The notes: generated by a model not told the origin, from the sequence alone. Positions 35,000-47,116 are shown, numbered from the stretch's first letter. The stretch is 64,000 nt of DNA from Acinetobacter lwoffii (GCF_022967985.1 NZ_JALJVC010000004.1:90570-154569); one strand, 5' to 3'. A program made the numbers and translations.

Positions 35000-37900
35000 A
35001 TGAGCACTAGATTAATTCAACATCTAAAAAATAAATGTGAGGCTGACGCTAATGTTGCCATTCTATATGCACAGTGGGAATTTGACCAAAAACTGGTTGG
35101 AAAAGCGTTAGAAAATATTGGTGGTTTCTATCCACATTTTAGTAATCACAATGCTTCGCACTCACAACAAATTCTTGTAAATATTGAGCGTATTTTAGGT
35201 GATGATGTAGATTTATTGAGTGCTACAGATACGTGGTTAATCCTTGAAGCAGCCTATTGGCATGATGTAGGCATGTTGGTTGATGCTAAAAATGCTAAAG
35301 AAGTGCATACCAATCCTGATTTTAATTTTATGATCCAAACGATCGCGAATGAAAAAGGGCATGACTTACAAAAATTTTGCCAAGCGTATGTGGAAAATAA
35401 TTGGTTGTCAGCAATTGGAACTTTAGATCACCCTTTTGATGGAGTCGAAAAATATCGCCAATTGATTGCTGAGTGGTTTAGACGAGGTCATGACAAACGA
35501 GTGGGAAAATTAGTTGAAGACCCGTTTAAAGACTTAGGAATCACTTCACCTAGAACAGAGCTTCTTCCAAATCGAATCTATCGTTATTTAGGGCAAATTT
35601 GTGTCTCTCACGGTATGAATTTTAGTACTTTGATGGAGACTATTCCTTATAAACAAACAGGTTTGGGAACAGAAAATTGCCATCCAAGATTTATAGGGTG
35701 CTTGCTTCGTTTAGGGGATTTATTTGATTTAGATGACAATCGTTTTTGTCCCGTCATGGCAAAGCATGTCAGCAATATGCCTTCTGTCAGCAAACACCAT
35801 CATGACAAGCATTTATCATTACGAGAGTTTCAACTTGATACACGAACAGTCAAGCTTGTTGCTGAGTGTCCAGATGAAATGTCTTATGTGGAAACTCAAA
35901 ACTGGTTTGGTTGGATACGTGAAGAATTTCAAAATCAAATGTCACAATGGAATTTGATTGTTCCTGATTTAAAATTTGGTTCACTACCTACTATTGAACA
36001 ACTAGATGTGCGTATGCAAGGTAATAGAGTTCTATTGAGTAATAAACCAATGAAATTTTCAATTGATGAAAGTAATGCATTGGAGATACTAGAGGGAAGT
36101 GGTTTATATAAGGATGATACAAATATTTATAGGGAGTTAATTCAAAATGCTATTGATGCCACCCTAATAAGGGTTTGGAATGATTCCGAAAAAGGAAAAA
36201 TTAAATTTCCTAAAAATGCACATCCTTATGATGAAAATACACAAAATATTTTTAAAAATTATCCAATTAAATTGTCTTTTGAAAGATTAGAAATTATCGA
36301 TGATAGTGATGATGCTTGGTGGGAATTTAAAATTGAAGATAAGGGGACAGGAATTAGTTTGCAAGACTTGAAATATATGCAAAAAGTAGCAGGTTCAAGT
36401 AAGAATATTGAGAAGCAAAAAATAATAAATAAGATGCCAAAGTGGATGAGACCTTCTGGACAGTTTGGTATTGGTTTACATAGTGCTTTCTTATTATTAA
36501 AAGAACTCAATGAAGATGATCAGAAAATAACTATTATTACAACAAATTCAATTGATTATAAAACTTATAAGATAGAGTTAAATTCTCCTCTGAACTCAAA
36601 AAAAGGATATTGTTTTATAGAAGAGATAAAAGAATCAAATGGTGATAGTGGTACAACTTTAAAACTAAAATTAAAAATTAAAAGGAGAGCTAGAAGCTAT
36701 AGTTTTAATCACTCCAAATTATATAAATTTTTATATTCTAATCATGATCCGATAAGAGAGGAAATGTTTGATGTTTTTACGATCGCCACTCAAATCGAGA
36801 ATATTAAAGAGAAAGTGTTGGAAAAAGTATGTTTTCCTTATGAATTTAATGATTTTTGGAAAATTAAAATAGATAATGTTTTTCCTTTACGTGAAATTGA
36901 TTTAAAAAATTGTATATGGATAGAAAAATATAATCTTTATTTTTGTATCAATAATTCACACGAAGATGGTCTTAATGAGTTACGTAGTGATCTGAGAGGT
37001 GGTTTTAAAGGTCAAGATGTTGGACATATAAGATATTATGTAAAACCATTTGATATTTATCTAATGTTATATGGTTTTGATGCTAAGAATACATTACAGA
37101 CAAACAGAAATGCTTGGAGTAATAACTTTGAAAAGAAGTTTATTGACGACAGATTTTTACATAAGATTTCTAAACATATAGTTGATAAATATAGATATGA
37201 ATTAAAAAATATTTTGAATGATAATGAATTATTTGATTTGTTCGAGTTTTTTTTAAATGATGATGAGAGTAAAGTTTCTTGGAAAAATAGAAAAATTTTT
37301 GGGTCGGAATCTTTGTTAAATTATAAATATAAGAATGAGAAATGTAAGCTTTATGATAAAAGCTTTAATGAGCTTTTAAATTCAAATAAATTTAATATAT
37401 ATCATGTGGATAGTTTTATTAATTCTAGTTTTGACACATCTAAATTGTCAAAACATGATTTAGTCTTTCCTAGTAGCTTTAATAGTTTATTTAAAGCTGT
37501 TTTTGATCAAAATTGGATTGAGAAGGGAGGATTTGTATCGAATGAAAAAATTAATGGTTACGAAATTATTCGATATACAAAGGAAGAGTATGAGGGATTT
37601 ACTGAAAATGAAATTAAAATAATAAACCAAATTAAAAATGCTATTCAATCTAATCGAAAGAGAATTAATTTTAATGAAGAATGGTTGGATGAAAAGTTCT
37701 TCGATGAGTTCAAGCCATTATTTACTAAATCAATTTTGGTTGAGAGATTAGTTGGACTGGAAAATTTAAAATTTAATCACTTAATTTTACCATTTTATAT
37801 ATGTTCCAATAATTTGGAAGCAGGTGAAAATATTAAAGTTGATTATTTAAATAATAATGAACTAACTAAATATACTTGGAAGGCAAGACATGAGAAATAT

Positions 37901-38002
37901 GAAAATTTAAAATTTGAGGATTTTGTAGAATTATACAAAAAGTTGGAAGAAAAAATTAGAAAATTATTAGAAACGTTTCATCCAGATTGGATTCAGAAAT
38001 AA
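35000..38002 (+). CDS. HD-domain plus HSP90-like ATPase protein (conflict-system candidate)
   Basis: A 1000-residue soluble protein. Residues 1-330 form an HD-type domain with H54, H88-D89 (AYWHD) and D240 (RLGD) as likely metal ligands, and H164 and H204 as possible extra ones. This fits the HD domains joined to HSP90-like ATPases in bacterial conflict proteins. Residues 340-700 form a GHKL/HSP90-type ATPase with E379-LIQN-AIDA (N box), DKGTG at 447-451 (G1) and GQFGIGLHSAF near 487 (G2). The last 300 residues are unassigned. The gene is strikingly AT-rich with AT-biased codons, unlike fadA next door, so it is probably acquired. No partner gene is visible. Confidence 0.8.
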   Translation: MSTRLIQHLKNKCEADANVAILYAQWEFDQKLVGKALENIGGFYPHFSNHNASHSQQILVNIERILGDDVDLLSATDTWLILEAAYWHDVGMLVDAKNAKEVHTNPDFNFMIQTIANEKGHDLQKFCQAYVENNWLSAIGTLDHPFDGVEKYRQLIAEWFRRGHDKRVGKLVEDPFKDLGITSPRTELLPNRIYRYLGQICVSHGMNFSTLMETIPYKQTGLGTENCHPRFIGCLLRLGDLFDLDDNRFCPVMAKHVSNMPSVSKHHHDKHLSLREFQLDTRTVKLVAECPDEMSYVETQNWFGWIREEFQNQMSQWNLIVPDLKFGSLPTIEQLDVRMQGNRVLLSNKPMKFSIDESNALEILEGSGLYKDDTNIYRELIQNAIDATLIRVWNDSEKGKIKFPKNAHPYDENTQNIFKNYPIKLSFERLEIIDDSDDAWWEFKIEDKGTGISLQDLKYMQKVAGSSKNIEKQKIINKMPKWMRPSGQFGIGLHSAFLLLKELNEDDQKITIITTNSIDYKTYKIELNSPLNSKKGYCFIEEIKESNGDSGTTLKLKLKIKRRARSYSFNHSKLYKFLYSNHDPIREEMFDVFTIATQIENIKEKVLEKVCFPYEFNDFWKIKIDNVFPLREIDLKNCIWIEKYNLYFCINNSHEDGLNELRSDLRGGFKGQDVGHIRYYVKPFDIYLMLYGFDAKNTLQTNRNAWSNNFEKKFIDDRFLHKISKHIVDKYRYELKNILNDNELFDLFEFFLNDDESKVSWKNRKIFGSESLLNYKYKNEKCKLYDKSFNELLNSNKFNIYHVDSFINSSFDTSKLSKHDLVFPSSFNSLFKAVFDQNWIEKGGFVSNEKINGYEIIRYTKEEYEGFTENEIKIINQIKNAIQSNRKRINFNEEWLDEKFFDEFKPLFTKSILVERLVGLENLKFNHLILPFYICSNNLEAGENIKVDYLNNNELTKYTWKARHEKYENLKFEDFVELYKKLEEKIRKLLETFHPDWIQK

Positions 38003-38036
38003 AAAGAAACCCCGCATAAAGCGGGGTTTCTTTTTA
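38003..38036. terminator. Bidirectional terminator
   Basis: AAAGAAACCCCGC and GCGGGGTTTCTTT form a 13-bp stem between the HD/HSP90 gene and converging fadA. Confidence 0.93.
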
Positions 38037-38052
38037 TCTAAGTATTTAAGAA

Positions 38053-39225
<1,173 letters not shown>

Positions 39226-39237
39226 TCACGTTGCTCC

Positions 39238-41388
39238 TTAACCGTAGAATTTTTTGTTGTTAGCAGCCATTTCGCGCAACATTTCTGGCGCTTCATAAGC
39301 TTTACCAAGGTGCGCATACTTATTGCAAAGCGCAACATACTCAGCTACACCAGTTTGATCGATGTAACGGCATGGACCACCACGGAATGGAGGGAAACCA
39401 ACACCCATGATCATGGCCATATCTGCTTCAGCAGCAGTGGCTACAATGTTGTCTTCCAGGCAACGAACAGTTTCGTTACAGAAAGCCAGCATCATGCGAT
39501 CAATGATTTCCTGAGCGTCAAATTCACGTTTTTCCGCAGTTGCAACAGAGGCCACAAGCTCATACGCAGTTGGATCAACCACTTTGGCTTTTTTGCCTTT
39601 ACGGTCAAGTTCATACTTGTAGAAACCAACGTCGTTCTTTTGACCCAGACGGTTGTTTTCGTACATCACCTGAATCGAACCTTTGAAATCAGGTTTCATA
39701 CGATCCGGGAAGCCTTCAGCCATCACTTCTGCACCGTGTACGCCAGTGTCGATACCGACAACGTCCATCAGGTAAGCAGGGCCCATTGGCCAGCCGAATT
39801 TTTCCATGACTTTATCGATTTGCTGGAAGTCAGCACCATCTTTCAGTAACAGGTCAAATGCACCGAAGTAAGGGAACAGTACGCGGTTTACCAGGAAGCC
39901 CGGGCAGTCATTCACTACGATTGGTGTTTTACCCATTTTCTGAGCAAGCACAACAGTCGTTGCAATCGCTTCAGCAGAAGTCTTCGCACCACGAATCACT
40001 TCAACCAGTGGCATCATATGTACCGGGTTAAAGAAGTGCATACCGACGAAGTTTTCAGGACGTTCCAGGTTTTCAGCCAGACGCGTGATTGAAATCGTAG
40101 AAGTATTAGATGCAATGATCGTGTTTTCACGAACTTTCGCTTCAGTTTCTTTCAGTACGATGCCTTTGACTTTTGGATTTTCAGTTACGGCTTCGATCAC
40201 GATGTCCACTTCTTTAAACTCGTCATAGCTTAAAGTTGGACGGATGCGAGCAAGCGTTTCACCCATTTGAGCAGGCTTCATCTTCTTACGTTCAACTTGT
40301 TTGGTCAGTAAACCATTGGCTTCTTTCATACCCAAAGCAAGTTGCTGGTTACCGATGTCTTTCATGATGATCGGTGTGCCTTTGCTTGCCGCCTGGTAAG
40401 CAATACCGCCACCCATGATACCTGCGCCTAGAACAGCCGCCTGGTTCACTGGATGCGCACCTTTTTCATAGCGCTTCGAGGTTTTTTTCACGATCTGGTC
40501 ATTCAGGAACAAACCGATCAAGGCACCTGCTTGTGGTGTGACTGCTGCTTTAGCAAAACCTTCAGCTTCCGCTTTCAGCGCGTCATCACGATGCAGGCTC
40601 GCACCCGCTTGAAGAGAATCAAGCAGTAATTTTGGTGCAGGGTATTGAGCTGGATTAGCTTTTGCCAGAACCATGCCTTTCGATGAGTTAAACGCCATCA
40701 TCTGTTCGATCGGGCTGAGTTTAACTGGATCGAGTTTTTCCTGACGCTTGGTTTTCCAGTCTAAACGGCCATGAATCGCCTGTTTTACCAGATCAAGTGC
40801 AGCATCTTGTAGCTTGTCAGCAGGAACGACAGCATCGACTGCGCCGTCTTTCAGCGCAGCAGCTGGCTTCTTAGGATTGGCCATTGCCATCCATTCTACC
40901 GCGTTGTCGATACCGATCAGACGGCTTAAACGAACCGTACCACCGAAGCCCGGGAAGATACCCAGCTTGATTTCAGGTAGGCCCACTTGTGCCTGTTCTG
41001 ACATGACACGGTAGTCACACACCAGGCACATTTCGAAACCGCCACCCAGTGCCATGCCATTAATTGCAGCCACTTTAGGAATGTCGAGGTCTTCGAAGCT
41101 GTTAAAAATTTCATGTACTGGCATTGCCCAGTCAACAATCGCTTGTTCACCCTGAGCAAAGTTGTCGCCGAATTCAGTGATATCAGCACCTACAATAAAT
41201 GTAGATTTGCCTGAAGTCACAATCAGACCTTGAATATCGGCATGGGAGACGGCTTCGATAGCAGCCTTGAAATCTTCAATCGTTGCACGGTTGAATTTGT
41301 TAACGGACTCACCTTGTAAGTCAAAGCGGAATTCTGCAATCCCGTCCTCAAGCATTTGGACGGTAATGGCATTGCCAGCGTGGATCAT
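39238..41388 (-). CDS. fadB: Fatty-acid oxidation complex alpha subunit
   Basis: Multifunctional enzyme of 716 residues. The N-terminal enoyl-CoA hydratase/isomerase part has [12 protein letters not shown] near 110. The central NAD-binding 3-hydroxyacyl-CoA dehydrogenase part has [19 protein letters not shown] near 320 and [15 protein letters not shown] near 450. It hydrates and oxidises acyl-CoA before FadA. ATG at 41388 is chosen because GGAGAT precedes it and the length fits FadB; the longer frame adds 51 unlike residues. Confidence 0.97.
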   Translation of the reverse strand: MIHAGNAITVQMLEDGIAEFRFDLQGESVNKFNRATIEDFKAAIEAVSHADIQGLIVTSGKSTFIVGADITEFGDNFAQGEQAIVDWAMPVHEIFNSFEDLDIPKVAAINGMALGGGFEMCLVCDYRVMSEQAQVGLPEIKLGIFPGFGGTVRLSRLIGIDNAVEWMAMANPKKPAAALKDGAVDAVVPADKLQDAALDLVKQAIHGRLDWKTKRQEKLDPVKLSPIEQMMAFNSSKGMVLAKANPAQYPAPKLLLDSLQAGASLHRDDALKAEAEGFAKAAVTPQAGALIGLFLNDQIVKKTSKRYEKGAHPVNQAAVLGAGIMGGGIAYQAASKGTPIIMKDIGNQQLALGMKEANGLLTKQVERKKMKPAQMGETLARIRPTLSYDEFKEVDIVIEAVTENPKVKGIVLKETEAKVRENTIIASNTSTISITRLAENLERPENFVGMHFFNPVHMMPLVEVIRGAKTSAEAIATTVVLAQKMGKTPIVVNDCPGFLVNRVLFPYFGAFDLLLKDGADFQQIDKVMEKFGWPMGPAYLMDVVGIDTGVHGAEVMAEGFPDRMKPDFKGSIQVMYENNRLGQKNDVGFYKYELDRKGKKAKVVDPTAYELVASVATAEKREFDAQEIIDRMMLAFCNETVRCLEDNIVATAAEADMAMIMGVGFPPFRGGPCRYIDQTGVAEYVALCNKYAHLGKAYEAPEMLREMAANNKKFYG

Positions 41389-41974
41389 GCCCTGATCTCC
41401 TTTATTTTGGAGGACTTCTAAGTTGATGTTGTGAAGCAAGTGCGCATGTCCCGCGCACTTTTTGACTTCGCTAATCTTACGATAACTATATCCAAAAAGA
41501 ACATAACAAGTTGTATCAAGCCGTGACGCAATGGTCATCAATTTCTGCCAGACTGATCCGCCCCGCTATAACTTTTCCTTTCAGTTTTCTAAAAGAAGAT
41601 GAACCAAAGATTTTGTTTCAATTCATTATTTTTTATCAATTAGCCTGATAGATATGGAGCAGGGTGACTGATTTTCAAGGTGCATTTCTAGCGGAATTTT
41701 GTCAATTCAGTCAATTTCTATCCTTGAACTTGCCATTTTTAGCCTCGAAGTATGCTGAGCGCAGGACTTTCAGGTCTTTGCTGATAGTATTTAATCAGCA
41801 CAAATAACAGTGTATTAGATCATTTGAGTTACTGAACTTTTCTGATGAGATCGAAAATGGGAACGATCCTGTCGATGTGTGATTTAAAATAATTCCCATC
41901 CTGCCGGGTTGAATCCCTGTCATCTGCTATGGAATTGTTTATGATGATCTTGCACTTAGATATGGGGGATATCG
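41389..41974. other. Long intergenic region upstream of fadB
   Basis: About 585 bases with no believable gene. It holds the fadBA promoter on one side and that of the PH-domain gene on the other. An inverted repeat GATCG/CGATC lies around 41853-41872, and two TCAAT repeats lie 10 bp apart at 41702-41715. I cannot assign a FadR/PsrA operator. Confidence 0.4.
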
Positions 41975-42388
41975 ATGCACGTATTTCGTTCTAAAAAAGA
42001 CTGGTGGCTGCTGGCTTTTGTGATTTGTATGAGTGGCCTGTTGCTGCAACTACTGCTGACCATGCAGGCCAAAGGCACTATGCAGCAATATCCGCTGCAC
42101 ACTGCGGTTTATGTCCTGACTATTATCATTTTATGGTGGCCGCTGTGGAGTACGCGCTATGTGATGGACAATGGGGTGTTGACCATAAAAAGCCTGTGGT
42201 TAAGCTGGAAGATTCCGTTAAGTGAAATCCAATCCATTCAGCCCACAGACCACTCTATCATTGCGCCAGCCTTATCTTTAAAGCGTCTGCGGATTGACTA
42301 TACTGATGCGGGCGTGCAGAAATTTATATTGGTTTCACCCAAAGATCAAACTGCTTTTATACAGGTGCTTCAGCCGAATAAAAACTGA
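41975..42388 (+). CDS. Membrane-anchored bacterial PH-domain protein
   Basis: 137 residues with two N-terminal membrane helices (about 10-28 and 45-60), then a domain of about 70 residues. RYVMDNGVLTIKSLWLSWKIPLSEIQSIQP and the following strands resemble the bacterial PH domain of PF06713 type. Function is unknown. GGGGGAT precedes the ATG. It converges on the AAA+ gene with 17 bases between. Confidence 0.78.
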   Translation: MHVFRSKKDWWLLAFVICMSGLLLQLLLTMQAKGTMQQYPLHTAVYVLTIIILWWPLWSTRYVMDNGVLTIKSLWLSWKIPLSEIQSIQPTDHSIIAPALSLKRLRIDYTDAGVQKFILVSPKDQTAFIQVLQPNKN

Positions 42389-42405
42389 TATCGAGTCTGC
42401 CTTAG

Positions 42406-43350
42406 TTAAGCTTTTGCTTGCTCAGGCAGAACCACCAGCTGTCCATCGACACAGTCCAGATGCAGACTGAACTGCTCAGGCTGGTTTAAAAAATACAGCG
42501 CCAGAATCGGCTCCAGTTCGGTACGCATCTTGCGGCCCAAATGTCGGGCGCCGTAACGAATATCATGGTCCTGATAGAAATAGGCTTTGGCTGAAGCGCT
42601 TAAATGCACGCTGCGTTGCTGATGTTGCAAGCGCTTGTTCAGTTTATCCAGTTCAATTTCGACCAGACGTGGCAGGGCATCATGCTGTACCGCCTGATAA
42701 TGCAGGCTGCGGTCAATCCGGTTCAGAAATTCAGGGTCGAATTTACGCTGCATGACTTTTTCAATGATGCGCTGGGTGGGAACGCGCTTCAGACACAGTG
42801 CCTGCATTTTCTCAGGCAGATAGCTGAGTTTGTCCAGATATTGCTGCGCCGCCTGTGCCCCGACATTGCTGGTCATAAAGATCATGCAGTTGCGAAAATC
42901 GATAGTTTTAGTGCCCGCTGTCAAGGTCAGCCGGCCAGTATCCAGCACGTTCATCAAGCCGCGAATCACTTCGTTACTGGCTTTTTCCAGCTCATCAAAC
43001 AGCATGATGCCGGGACGGGTATGACTGCCGGCAATCGCAGTTTCATCAAACAGGCTGTGACCTTCCTTTGATCCCACATAACCGGGCGGTGCGCCGGTCA
43101 AAGCCGCCGCATAATGTTCCTGTGCCAGAGTATTCATATCAATCCGGCAAAAGGCATCCGGGCGGCCATAGATCGCATCGGCAATCAGACGCACGGTTTC
43201 TGTTTTACCGACGCCAGTAGGGCCCAGCATCAAGGTAACCGACAAAGGGCGATCCGGACTGGAAAAATCTGCCTTGACCACATGCAACATTTTTTCAATT
43301 TCATTCAGGGCTGCATCCTGCCCAATAATCCGTTCACGTAGCAGTTGCAT
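42406..43350 (-). CDS. Stand-alone Clp/HSP100-like AAA+ ATPase
   Basis: A 314-residue protein equal to only the second ATPase module of ClpA/ClpB. It has Walker A GPTGVGKTET near residue 42, GAPPGYVGSKEG near 84 (the Clp pore-loop region), Walker B IMLFDELEKA near 115, sensor 1 MIFMTSNVG near 157, and a C-terminal ClpB-D2-like small domain with sensor 2 IRYGARHLGRKM near 262. It lacks the N domain, first ATPase module and a ClpP-docking IGF-type loop. Its role is unknown; a specialised unfoldase is plausible. ATG at 43350 is chosen from the tight junction with the small frame upstream. Confidence 0.87.
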   Translation of the reverse strand: MQLLRERIIGQDAALNEIEKMLHVVKADFSSPDRPLSVTLMLGPTGVGKTETVRLIADAIYGRPDAFCRIDMNTLAQEHYAAALTGAPPGYVGSKEGHSLFDETAIAGSHTRPGIMLFDELEKASNEVIRGLMNVLDTGRLTLTAGTKTIDFRNCMIFMTSNVGAQAAQQYLDKLSYLPEKMQALCLKRVPTQRIIEKVMQRKFDPEFLNRIDRSLHYQAVQHDALPRLVEIELDKLNKRLQHQQRSVHLSASAKAYFYQDHDIRYGARHLGRKMRTELEPILALYFLNQPEQFSLHLDCVDGQLVVLPEQAKA

Positions 43351-43354
43351 TACC

Positions 43355-43471
43355 TTACTCGCTCGGCTCGAAATGAAAACGCGGTTTACCAATCAGGCGA
43401 GCACGTTCAGACGGGTGATGGGTGGAGGTGGAGGGTTGAACAATATGAATGCCCGATTGCTGTAGGGTCAT
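43355..43471 (-). CDS. Candidate small protein coupled to AAA+ gene, 38 residues
   Basis: A frame MTLQQSGIHIVQPSTSTHHP, then SERARLIGKPRFHFEPSE and stop. The stop ends four bases before the AAA+ ATG, the spacing of co-translated genes. GAGATG lies upstream at a usable distance. The mixture of basic and aromatic residues looks protein-like. It may be a cofactor or adaptor of the ATPase, or an extended leader. I know of no family. Confidence 0.45.
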   Translation of the reverse strand: MTLQQSGIHIVQPSTSTHHPSERARLIGKPRFHFEPSE

Positions 43472-43696
43472 GCGAATCATCTCAAAACTAGACTTTTTGA
43501 GCATAACAAAGTTAAAGGTTGAAACTTATAGCTTTTAACAATCAGTTTATGTCGTGAGGATTATAGATTGGGGGGATAACCCGACAGGAACTTTAAGATT
43601 AAGTGGCAGCTTCAGGGGAATTTTGTGTTTTTGCTTGAAAAGGACGCAACAATCATCACATATATCTGCAGATTGTAGGTGAAAAATAGGCTTTAG

Positions 43697-45496
43697 GTGA
43701 ACGAAAACGCACGCCCCCATATTGAAAAAATCCTGGCGAATATGACCAGCCTGCCCGGGGTCTACCGGATGTATGGCAAAGACGGTGAATTATTGTATGT
43801 GGGTAAAGCCAAAAACCTGAAAAACCGGGTCTCCAGCTATTTTGTCAAAACGCTGGATCATCCCAAAACCCAGGCCTTGGTGGCACGGATTTATGATATC
43901 CAGACCCTGGTGGTACGTTCTGAAACTGAAGCCTTGTTGCTGGAACAGAACCTGATCAAGCTGCATCATCCGCCCTATAACATCATGCTGCGTGATGACA
44001 AATCTTATGTCTATATTTTTGTTTCGGCAGATAAACCCTATCCGCGTTTAGCCAGTGGGCGCGGCAAGGGCAAGCACCAGGTGGGCAAGTTTTTTGGACC
44101 TTATCCGAGTGCGTATACCGCCCGGGATACTCTGGTGGTGCTACAAAAACTGTTCAATGTGCGTTCCTGTGAAAACAGTTTTTTTGCCAACCGGACCCGG
44201 CCATGTCTGCAATACCAGATCAAACGCTGCTCTGCGCCCTGTGTCGGATTTATTTCTCCGGAAGACTATAAGGCAGATGTCGATAACTCGATCCGATTTT
44301 TGCAGGGCGATACCAAGGAGCTGAATCAGGAACTGATCGCAAAAATGGAAGCGGCCGCTGAAGCGCTGGAATTTGAAAAAGCGGTGTTCTATCGGGACCG
44401 GATGGCGCTGTTAAGGGATGTGCAGTCGCAGCAGGCGATCTATAAGCTCAAAGGCGAAGCGGATATCCTGTCGATTGCCTATCAGGCCGGTGTGACCTGT
44501 GTGCAGATCATGCATGTGCGCAACGGTAAAATGCTGGGTGGAAAAAGTTATTTCCCGGATATGCTTAGTGATGACCTGGGGCAAATGCTGGCCGATTTTA
44601 TTGCCAATTTTTATTTTCAGGTAGCAGATGAAATCCCGGCTGAACTGATTGTCAATCTGGAAGTGGCTGATCGTAAGGAACTGGAAGCAGCACTGTCGCA
44701 GCATTTTGGCAAGAAAATCCAGATCAAGTCCAAAGTCCGCGAAACCCGGGCCGAATGGCTGGAACTGGCGCAGATGAATGTACAGCACGCGATTCAGGGC
44801 AAGCTGGCCAATCATATAGAATTAAATGAGCGTTTTCATCAGCTGGAGCAGGTGGTCGGCCGTCCTGTAGACCGGATCGAGTGCTTCGATATTTCACATA
44901 CCATGGGCGAAGATACCGTGGCGTCCTGTGTGGTCTTTGACAGTGGTGGTGCGCGCAAGCGTGATTATCGCCAGTTTTCCATTCATGATATTCAGGCGGG
45001 CGATGACTATGCCGCCATGCGTCAGGCGCTGACCCGTCGTTATAAAAAAGCCCTATTGCCGGACCTGCTGTTGATTGATGGTGGCAAGGGGCAATTGCAC
45101 ATGGCGATGGAAGTCATGCAGGAACTGGGACTGGATGCCTTTATGGTCGGTGTGTCCAAAGGTGAGGGACGTAAGCCCGGTCTGGAAACCCTGCACTTTA
45201 CCGATGGCAGTAAAATTCAATTACCGGAGGATCATAAGGCGCTGCATCTGATTCAGCAGGTACGTGATGAAGCACACCGCTTTGCGATTACCAAGCATCG
45301 TGCCAAACGCGATAAAAAGCGTGGTTCATCAGTGCTGGAAGTTATTCCGGGGCTCGGACCAAAACGCCGTCGGGATTTGCTGACCCATTTTGGCGGGATT
45401 CAGGGCGTACTGAAAGCCTCAGAACGAGATCTGCAACTGGTACCGGGACTGGGTTCAGTCATGGCCCGGATGATTTATAAAGTGCTGCATGAATGA
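43697..45496 (+). CDS. uvrC: Excinuclease ABC subunit C
   Basis: Dual-incision nuclease of nucleotide excision repair, 599 residues. The GIY-YIG domain is at about 12-95 ([20 protein letters not shown]). A UVR motif near 203-238 ([15 protein letters not shown]) binds UvrB. The RNase H-like second nuclease domain has [16 protein letters not shown] near 394. A helix-hairpin-helix pair at the C-terminus ([31 protein letters not shown]) binds DNA. The start is GTG. It partners UvrA encoded at 3267-6098. Confidence 0.97.
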   Translation: MNENARPHIEKILANMTSLPGVYRMYGKDGELLYVGKAKNLKNRVSSYFVKTLDHPKTQALVARIYDIQTLVVRSETEALLLEQNLIKLHHPPYNIMLRDDKSYVYIFVSADKPYPRLASGRGKGKHQVGKFFGPYPSAYTARDTLVVLQKLFNVRSCENSFFANRTRPCLQYQIKRCSAPCVGFISPEDYKADVDNSIRFLQGDTKELNQELIAKMEAAAEALEFEKAVFYRDRMALLRDVQSQQAIYKLKGEADILSIAYQAGVTCVQIMHVRNGKMLGGKSYFPDMLSDDLGQMLADFIANFYFQVADEIPAELIVNLEVADRKELEAALSQHFGKKIQIKSKVRETRAEWLELAQMNVQHAIQGKLANHIELNERFHQLEQVVGRPVDRIECFDISHTMGEDTVASCVVFDSGGARKRDYRQFSIHDIQAGDDYAAMRQALTRRYKKALLPDLLLIDGGKGQLHMAMEVMQELGLDAFMVGVSKGEGRKPGLETLHFTDGSKIQLPEDHKALHLIQQVRDEAHRFAITKHRAKRDKKRGSSVLEVIPGLGPKRRRDLLTHFGGIQGVLKASERDLQLVPGLGSVMARMIYKVLHE

Positions 45497-45611
45497 CGCG
45501 TGGCTTAAATGCAAGGGCCAAAGTGCGCATTGACGCTTGGGTCACGTGACATTCACAACCTGAAGAATTTTGCCGAATATACTGAGCATCAAGACTTACT
45601 GAGGGATCAAC

Positions 45612-46406
45612 ATGTCTTTGCATGCACTTTATGCACAAATTGCCGAACAGGAATGGGTAGAGTTTCCACAGGGATGGTTACAGGGTCGTACTCTGTATGG
45701 TGGTCTGGCTGCCGCGATGATGATGCAAAAAGCCGTCACTCACATCAATGATCCGGCCAAGCATTTGCTGAGTTGCAGTGTGACCTTTGTCGGCCCGATT
45801 CAGCAAGCCAAAGTACGACTGAGTGCCGAAATCCTGCGGCAAGGCAAGTCAGTGACCACGATTGAAGTGCGCTTATGGCAGGACGACGCGGTGCAAAGTA
45901 TTCTGATTGCCAGTTTCGGTATTTCCCGTGATTCAGAGATTCAGGTACAGCAACAAGCTCAAGCACCTGACTATGCTGTGCCAGAGCAGCTGTTTCAGAT
46001 TCCTGCGGGTTATGGCATGCCAGACTGTTATGACCATTTCGAAGTAGCCTGGGCGGATATCAATCTGCCTTGTAGTGCCAGTCCTCGTCCGGACTTTGGT
46101 GGCTGGTGCCGATTTCATCCTGAAAAGCATCACAATCGTGAATTTTTGGTCGCCGACCTGATGGCCATCTTTGATATCTGGCCACCCGGGGTGTTACCGA
46201 TGTTTAAAAACATGGCACCTGCGAGTAGTCTGACCTGGACAGTGACCTATGTGCATCCGGTTCAACATCAATTGCATGATTGGTTTAAATATAAAGTATT
46301 TACCGACTATGCTGCGGATGGTTATGCGACGGAGCATGCCTATCTCTGGGATGCCGAAAATCGCCTGATTGCGATGGCAAGACAAACAGTGACGGTGTTT
46401 GCCTAG
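45612..46406 (+). CDS. Acyl-CoA thioesterase, TesB-like double hot dog
   Basis: 264 residues forming two hot-dog folds. The N-terminal one has TLYGGLAAAMMMQKAV near 29, and the C-terminal one ends HAYLWDAENRLIAMARQTVTVF, the pattern of type II acyl-CoA thioesterases. The predicted reaction is hydrolysis of acyl-CoA to free acid. The substrate is unknown. It lies between uvrC and pgsA in the same direction. Confidence 0.85.
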   Translation: MSLHALYAQIAEQEWVEFPQGWLQGRTLYGGLAAAMMMQKAVTHINDPAKHLLSCSVTFVGPIQQAKVRLSAEILRQGKSVTTIEVRLWQDDAVQSILIASFGISRDSEIQVQQQAQAPDYAVPEQLFQIPAGYGMPDCYDHFEVAWADINLPCSASPRPDFGGWCRFHPEKHHNREFLVADLMAIFDIWPPGVLPMFKNMAPASSLTWTVTYVHPVQHQLHDWFKYKVFTDYAADGYATEHAYLWDAENRLIAMARQTVTVFA

Positions 46407-46501
46407 TGACACTGCAAGTCAATTCGTATAAAGTGAAGCCTATTAATGATGGATCAAACCTCTAAAAAAGTGTGCATTTTCATCGTACATGAGGGGAACA
46501 A

Positions 46502-47101
46502 TTGGCGGTGTCTATGACTACAGGTCGTATCCTGAATATTCCAAATATCTTGACCTTGGCGCGTATCGCTCTTATTCCGGTATTTCTATTGGTGGCTTAC
46601 TGGCCGCCTGCAATGGGCTTTGATGCTCATAACCCCGACATGACGCGGCATATAATTTTAACCACGATCTTTGTGGTGGCTGCGGTCACGGATTGGTTTG
46701 ATGGCTATCTGGCACGTACATTAAACCAGACTTCTGCTTTTGGACGTTTTCTCGACCCAGTTGCAGATAAATTGATGGTCGCAGCTGCACTGATTGTGCT
46801 GGTGCAATGGCAGCCTTCCATGTCGATGGCTTTTGCTGCGATTGTGATTATTTCGCGTGAAATTACTGTGTCAGCCTTACGTGAGTGGATGGCAGAGTTG
46901 GGTGCACGGACCAATGTTGCGGTTTCAACGGTGGGGAAATACAAAACTGCTTTCCAGATGATCGCCATCACCGTATTTCTGTTAAATTGGCCACCGCTGG
47001 AAATGCTGGCGTATGCCTTGCTATACACCGCAGTGGTACTCACCTTATGGTCGATGTTCATTTATCTGAAAGCGGCTTGGCCATATCTGAAACAGCCTTA
47101 A
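46502..47101 (+). CDS. pgsA: CDP-diacylglycerol-glycerol-3-phosphate 3-phosphatidyltransferase
   Basis: Makes phosphatidylglycerol phosphate, the committed step to PG and cardiolipin, at the inner membrane. The CDP-alcohol phosphotransferase motif D-x2-D-G-x2-A-R-x8-G-x3-D-x3-D is complete in DWFDGYLARTLNQTSAFGRF plus LDPVADK, near residues 61-88. Four to five membrane helices. GAGGGG lies five bases before the TTG at 46502 and 17 before the ATG at 46514, so the TTG (or GTG at 46508) is the better start on spacing. Confidence 0.95.
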   Translation: MAVSMTTGRILNIPNILTLARIALIPVFLLVAYWPPAMGFDAHNPDMTRHIILTTIFVVAAVTDWFDGYLARTLNQTSAFGRFLDPVADKLMVAAALIVLVQWQPSMSMAFAAIVIISREITVSALREWMAELGARTNVAVSTVGKYKTAFQMIAITVFLLNWPPLEMLAYALLYTAVVLTLWSMFIYLKAAWPYLKQP

Positions 47102-47116
47102 TCGAAATGAAAAGAG

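Noticed and set aside
41697..41715. TCAAT pair like the AraC operator
   Set aside because: The repeats are 10 bp apart, not 22, with no -10 box in the matching place.
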